From an uncultured Lachnospiraceae bacterium (GTDB taxonomy: Bacteria > Bacillota > Clostridia > Lachnospirales > Lachnospiraceae): a stretch of DNA of 33,396 nucleotides. Each line of letters begins with the position of its first letter. Position 1 is the stretch's first letter. The notes under the pieces were generated by a model, which did no database searches, was not told the DNA's origin, and saw nothing but the letters and a program-made list of their open reading frames with translations. The position numbers and the translations under genes are program-made. Below, one piece after another: positions 31,871 through 33,396 of this stretch. The stretch is from positions 1 to 33,396 of the forward strand of contig OMXP01000030.1 in NCBI GenBank assembly GCA_900315055.1, in the 5' to 3' direction.

Positions 31871-33280
31871 TTACAATGCAGATCTATCTTCCGTTAATCT
31901 GATCCGCGCAGTAGGAGAATTGGCTTTTCCATCTCGATAGATCACTCCGGATTGCAGCATCGGATTGATGACTTCCTTCAGGAACCTGGCTCTGTTTTGA
32001 TATCCTGCAGCCATCTGCAAATCTTTCATAAGCTGAGGGCCCTCCTTTCTTAATGTTGCAAGAACCTTGTCTGCAGCTGTACCTTCATAAAGTTCTGTAA
32101 CAGTTTGCTCTTCTGTATAAAGCCGGTCAAAAAGCCGTAGATTCAGGAATCCCGGATAGATCGAAACGACTGGCTGCATATCTTCCAGACTGTCCCGATA
32201 GCTTTCCATCATGGTCTGAAATCCGGTCCCCCCACGCTCCATCAGGTTTGCAACATCAAGGCATGCCGCAATGATCGAATTTCGCCGGATGGAAGGAATC
32301 GATCCAACCGGATATTCATAGTAATCTTTGGGAAGAAGCCAGGAGCCAGGCGACACAATCTCAATCCGGTCGGGATAGATATCCACATCAATCTGTGTCC
32401 CCGATATGGAGTAATCGCGATGTGCAATCGCATTTACCAAAGCCTCTCTGACCGCCTCTTTGGGATACGACCTTACCTCTTCACGCCCTCCATTTTCCGT
32501 TTTCCTCCACCCTGTTTTTGTGTTGCGCTCGATAAAGGTCAGGGCTTCCATAAAAACACGCGCCAGTGAGCCTTTCAGCCTGCTGCTGTCAAGGACTGTT
32601 CCCGTTTTGTTCTTCCGATTCCAGAGGCGGCAGCTGATCATCGTATCATCGCCCCTGTAGTCGTCGGAAAACATCAGAAAGCCGGATTTTGCATATCCAT
32701 CCTTCGATACAATTTCTTCGTTTTGGAGCTCCTTGACGGAAGGAATAGAACCATCCTTCCGATATTCCCTGCAGAGTTCAAGATACTCTGACCAGTTTTC
32801 TTCCTGATACAAGTTTTCGCTCGTTTCGTTGTCTACGCCATATTTTCTCTTCGATAACGAAATGATCTCCTCCGGCGTAGCCGGAGTGGCATTCGCATCT
32901 CCCTTTACATATACCGTCTCGTTAAAATCTCCCTCTCTGTATCTGATGACAGATTCTGCGGGAGCCACTTGGACTGCCAGCACAAAGTGCTCCGCATTTG
33001 CATCGACACTTCGCATCATGTAGGAGATTTTGATATGCGGAAAGATATGTCTGTCGTTCACCTGCGCAATCAGGAGTTTTGTTCGGTCGATTTCTGTGAG
33101 GTCAATTCCGAATGCATCACCTTCATTAGACACTCCGACAAACAGTACTCCTCCCTCGCCATTTGCATACCCGATGAGCGATTTTGCCCACTTAATGGGC
33201 CGGTCCGGGTTCAGAACCGTCTTAAACTCATAATTCAAATCTTCCGAAATGACATCCGGATACAATTCCCGAATTTTCAT
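31871..33280 (-). CDS. AlbA_2/Schlafen-like ATP-binding protein
   Basis: A 469-aa member of the same broad family as the gene at 21812, but only distantly similar. AlbA_2 domain at about 15-140 (WAKSLIGYANGEGGVLFVGVS, here as WAKSLIGYANGEG and VLFVGVSNEG). HATPase_c_4 region at about 265-370 (VREALVNAIAHRDYS, RIEIVSPGSWLL, LMERGGTGFQTM). The C-terminal winged helix is around residues 395-460. ATG 33280 has GAGGT five bases upstream; a GTG 12 bases earlier overlaps that site. It is the first gene of a two-gene transcript with the mosaic 71-aa gene. Role unknown; relatives occur as regulators and in defence-like accessory regions. Confidence 0.88.
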   Translation of the reverse strand: MKIRELYPDVISEDLNYEFKTVLNPDRPIKWAKSLIGYANGEGGVLFVGVSNEGDAFGIDLTEIDRTKLLIAQVNDRHIFPHIKISYMMRSVDANAEHFVLAVQVAPAESVIRYREGDFNETVYVKGDANATPATPEEIISLSKRKYGVDNETSENLYQEENWSEYLELCREYRKDGSIPSVKELQNEEIVSKDGYAKSGFLMFSDDYRGDDTMISCRLWNRKNKTGTVLDSSRLKGSLARVFMEALTFIERNTKTGWRKTENGGREEVRSYPKEAVREALVNAIAHRDYSISGTQIDVDIYPDRIEIVSPGSWLLPKDYYEYPVGSIPSIRRNSIIAACLDVANLMERGGTGFQTMMESYRDSLEDMQPVVSIYPGFLNLRLFDRLYTEEQTVTELYEGTAADKVLATLRKEGPQLMKDLQMAAGYQNRARFLKEVINPMLQSGVIYRDGKANSPTARIRLTEDRSAL

Positions 33281-33368
33281 CTGGCACCTCACTGCTTAAC
33301 TTAATTTCCCAGCATAGTTTGTAGCTACTGTGAATATTTTACCTGTATAAATCCACGTAAATGCTTTG

Positions 33369-33380
33369 TTTTCAACGTTT
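33369..33380. other. Fifth copy of the module core ttttcaacgttt at the window edge
   Basis: The 12-mer that marks each module at 21681, 23360, 23609 and 23858 occurs once more here, 89 bp before the second AlbA-type gene and 16 bp from the window end. Neither the 11-bp array nor the distal unit is within the visible part. A sixth module may begin beyond the edge, or the match may be chance. Confidence 0.35.
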
Positions 33381-33396
33381 TTTCTTGATATATTTT

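Overview
The window reads as chromosome from a strictly or mostly anaerobic low-oxygen Bacillota (Clostridia/Lachnospiraceae- or Erysipelotrichia-like gut or rumen type). The reasons are AGGAGG-type ribosome binding sites before nearly every gene, a rubrerythrin with two rubredoxin ends, radical SAM enzymes, a GlpA/GlpB/DUF1667-type redox operon, an L-2-amino-thiazoline-4-carboxylate hydrolase-like protein, and IS4- and IS1634-type transposases. This placement comes from gene content only; there is no rRNA or other phylogenetic marker. No tRNA, rRNA or CRISPR array was seen.

Layout. 1-2.5 kb (minus strand) is accessory debris: an unidentified protein running off the edge, the isolated N-terminal domain of an McrB-like restriction ATPase, and a WYL-domain regulator. 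Divergent from the regulator, 2.7-5.5 kb (plus) is a tight four-gene set: a 76-aa peptide, a HemW-like radical SAM enzyme, a 92-aa helical protein and a MoaA-like radical SAM enzyme. A shared intergenic region with an inverted repeat suggests that the WYL protein controls it. This is the best candidate for an undescribed biosynthetic (RiPP-like) system. 5.7-7.6 kb holds an arsenate reductase-like protein and a DUF5659-like/unknown gene pair closed by a very strong terminator.

7.7-14.6 kb (minus) is one very large c-di-GMP gene (about 1,688 codons) split by a 1,797-bp IS4-superfamily element. The target duplication and both reading frames are intact enough to rebuild the ancestor exactly. A coupled 68-codon small ORF precedes it. 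14.9-17.4 kb has rubrerythrin, a divergent AraC-family regulator and a DUF2798 membrane protein. 17.6-21.4 kb is a redox operon (FAD dehydrogenase with a [2Fe-2S] tail, NAD(P)/FAD oxidoreductase, DUF1667 protein) ending in its likely GntR/FadR regulator.

21.6-24 kb carries the second unusual object: an AlbA_2/Schlafen-like ATP-binding protein gene preceded by six exactly phased 11-bp repeats that overlap its promoter, and followed by related repeat modules in tandem with an exact 249-bp period. 24-29.3 kb has a hydrolase fragment, a Fic protein, DUF1304, a GH36 alpha-galactosidase-like enzyme, a frameshifted acetyltransferase and the thiazoline-hydrolase-like protein. 29.4-33.4 kb has an intact ORF for an IS1634-like transposase that lacks catalytic residues, a CpG-rich palindromic intergenic patch, and a second AlbA-type ATP-binding gene followed by a small mosaic gene that begins with a diverged copy of that gene's own 5' end. 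A 12-mer core of the 21-24 kb modules recurs at the right window edge.
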